From assembly GCF_014200675.1 (NCBI RefSeq), contig NZ_JACHCI010000004.1, positions 248,001 through 312,000 on the forward strand: a stretch of 64,000 nucleotides of DNA, written 5' to 3'. Shown here piece by piece: positions 63,924 to 64,000 of this stretch. The notes under the pieces are model-generated. The model did no database searches. It was not told the DNA's origin and saw only the letters and a program-made list of their open reading frames with translations. The DNA comes from Janthinobacterium saanense. GTDB taxonomy: Bacteria; Pseudomonadota; Gammaproteobacteria; Burkholderiales; Burkholderiaceae_D. Both the position numbers and the translations under genes were made by a program. Numbering within the stretch: position 1 is the first letter of the stretch; every line of letters starts with the position of its first letter.

Positions 63924-64000
63924 ATGAAACCAGTCCCCGCCATCCCCCTGCATATCGGCGGCAAGCCGCATGCATCCTCCAGCACCGACTGGCGCGAGGT
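63924..64000 (+). CDS. Start of an aldehyde dehydrogenase gene (methylmalonate-semialdehyde type), cut by window end
   Basis: The first 25 codons are visible. AAGGAGCAGACC precedes the ATG. The segment IPLHIGGKPHASSSTDWREV resembles the opening of MmsA-type CoA-acylating (methyl)malonate-semialdehyde dehydrogenases, where the family has I-x-G-E-x-x-x-S-x-S-T-x-W-R-D. The call rests on this short stretch and on the neighbouring binding protein. Confidence 0.5.
   Translation, partial: MKPVPAIPLHIGGKPHASSSTDWRE

Overview
The window looks like chromosomal DNA of a betaproteobacterium of the family Oxalobacteraceae, most likely Janthinobacterium or a close relative. The reasons are the high GC content, the order carA-carB-greA-DUF4149-yhbY-rlmE-ftsH-folP-glmM, which is typical of that order, and the character of the accessory genes. 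This placement is inference; no 16S gene is present. There is no prophage, insertion sequence or CRISPR array. Three tRNA genes are present: Pro-UGG, Arg-UCU and Asn-GUU.

Layout. 1-11.1 kb holds housekeeping genes for carbamoyl phosphate, transcript cleavage, ribosome maturation, membrane proteolysis, folate and cell-wall precursors. 11.1-11.5 kb holds tRNA-Pro and tRNA-Arg. 11.8-18.9 kb is a complete cytochrome bd module: a GbsR/MarR-type regulator divergent from cydD-cydC-cydA-cydB-cydX. 18.9-24.3 kb holds small and hypothetical genes, a stand-alone lumazine synthase behind an FMN riboswitch, a REP-like palindrome, tRNA-Asn, a DUF1294 protein, a DNA alkyltransferase and a nucleotidyltransferase-fold protein. 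24.3-38.2 kb is a large iron-acquisition region. It has three TonB-dependent receptors, a PepSY/flavoprotein reductase fusion, an ECF sigma/FecR pair, a Fur-family repressor, Fur-box-like sites and a near-identical 40-bp promoter-like element repeated upstream of the FecA-like receptor and of the fur-family gene. 38.2-46.5 kb holds ilvE, an RNase T2, an MFS exporter, an acyl-CoA synthetase divergent from a Crp/Fnr regulator, and a DUF2946-SCO1-PCuAC copper/oxidase-assembly cluster.

46.6-50.9 kb is the most unusual part: three minus-strand genes joined by ATGA start/stop overlaps, apparently lower in GC than their surroundings. Two of the products carry a single phospholipase-D-like HxRxxxxD motif each, and the third is a 661-residue, probably helical protein without a recognised domain. 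A perfect 18-bp palindrome lies just upstream. It reads as a mobile accessory, possibly defence, cassette, but that function is inferred.

51-64 kb holds a TetR regulator with two operator-like sites and its coupled MFS exporter, an RDD membrane protein with a coupled small membrane protein, a DUF1801 protein, an oxidoreductase/LysR pair, a large unrecognised protein with transthyretin-like modules, an isochorismatase-like hydrolase with a LysR regulator, a ricin-lectin/GH71-like lipoprotein, and the start of an amino-acid-type binding protein plus aldehyde dehydrogenase operon. The LysR gene and the binding-protein operon share a 26/28-nt element, so the glycosidase gene probably sits between a regulator and its target.
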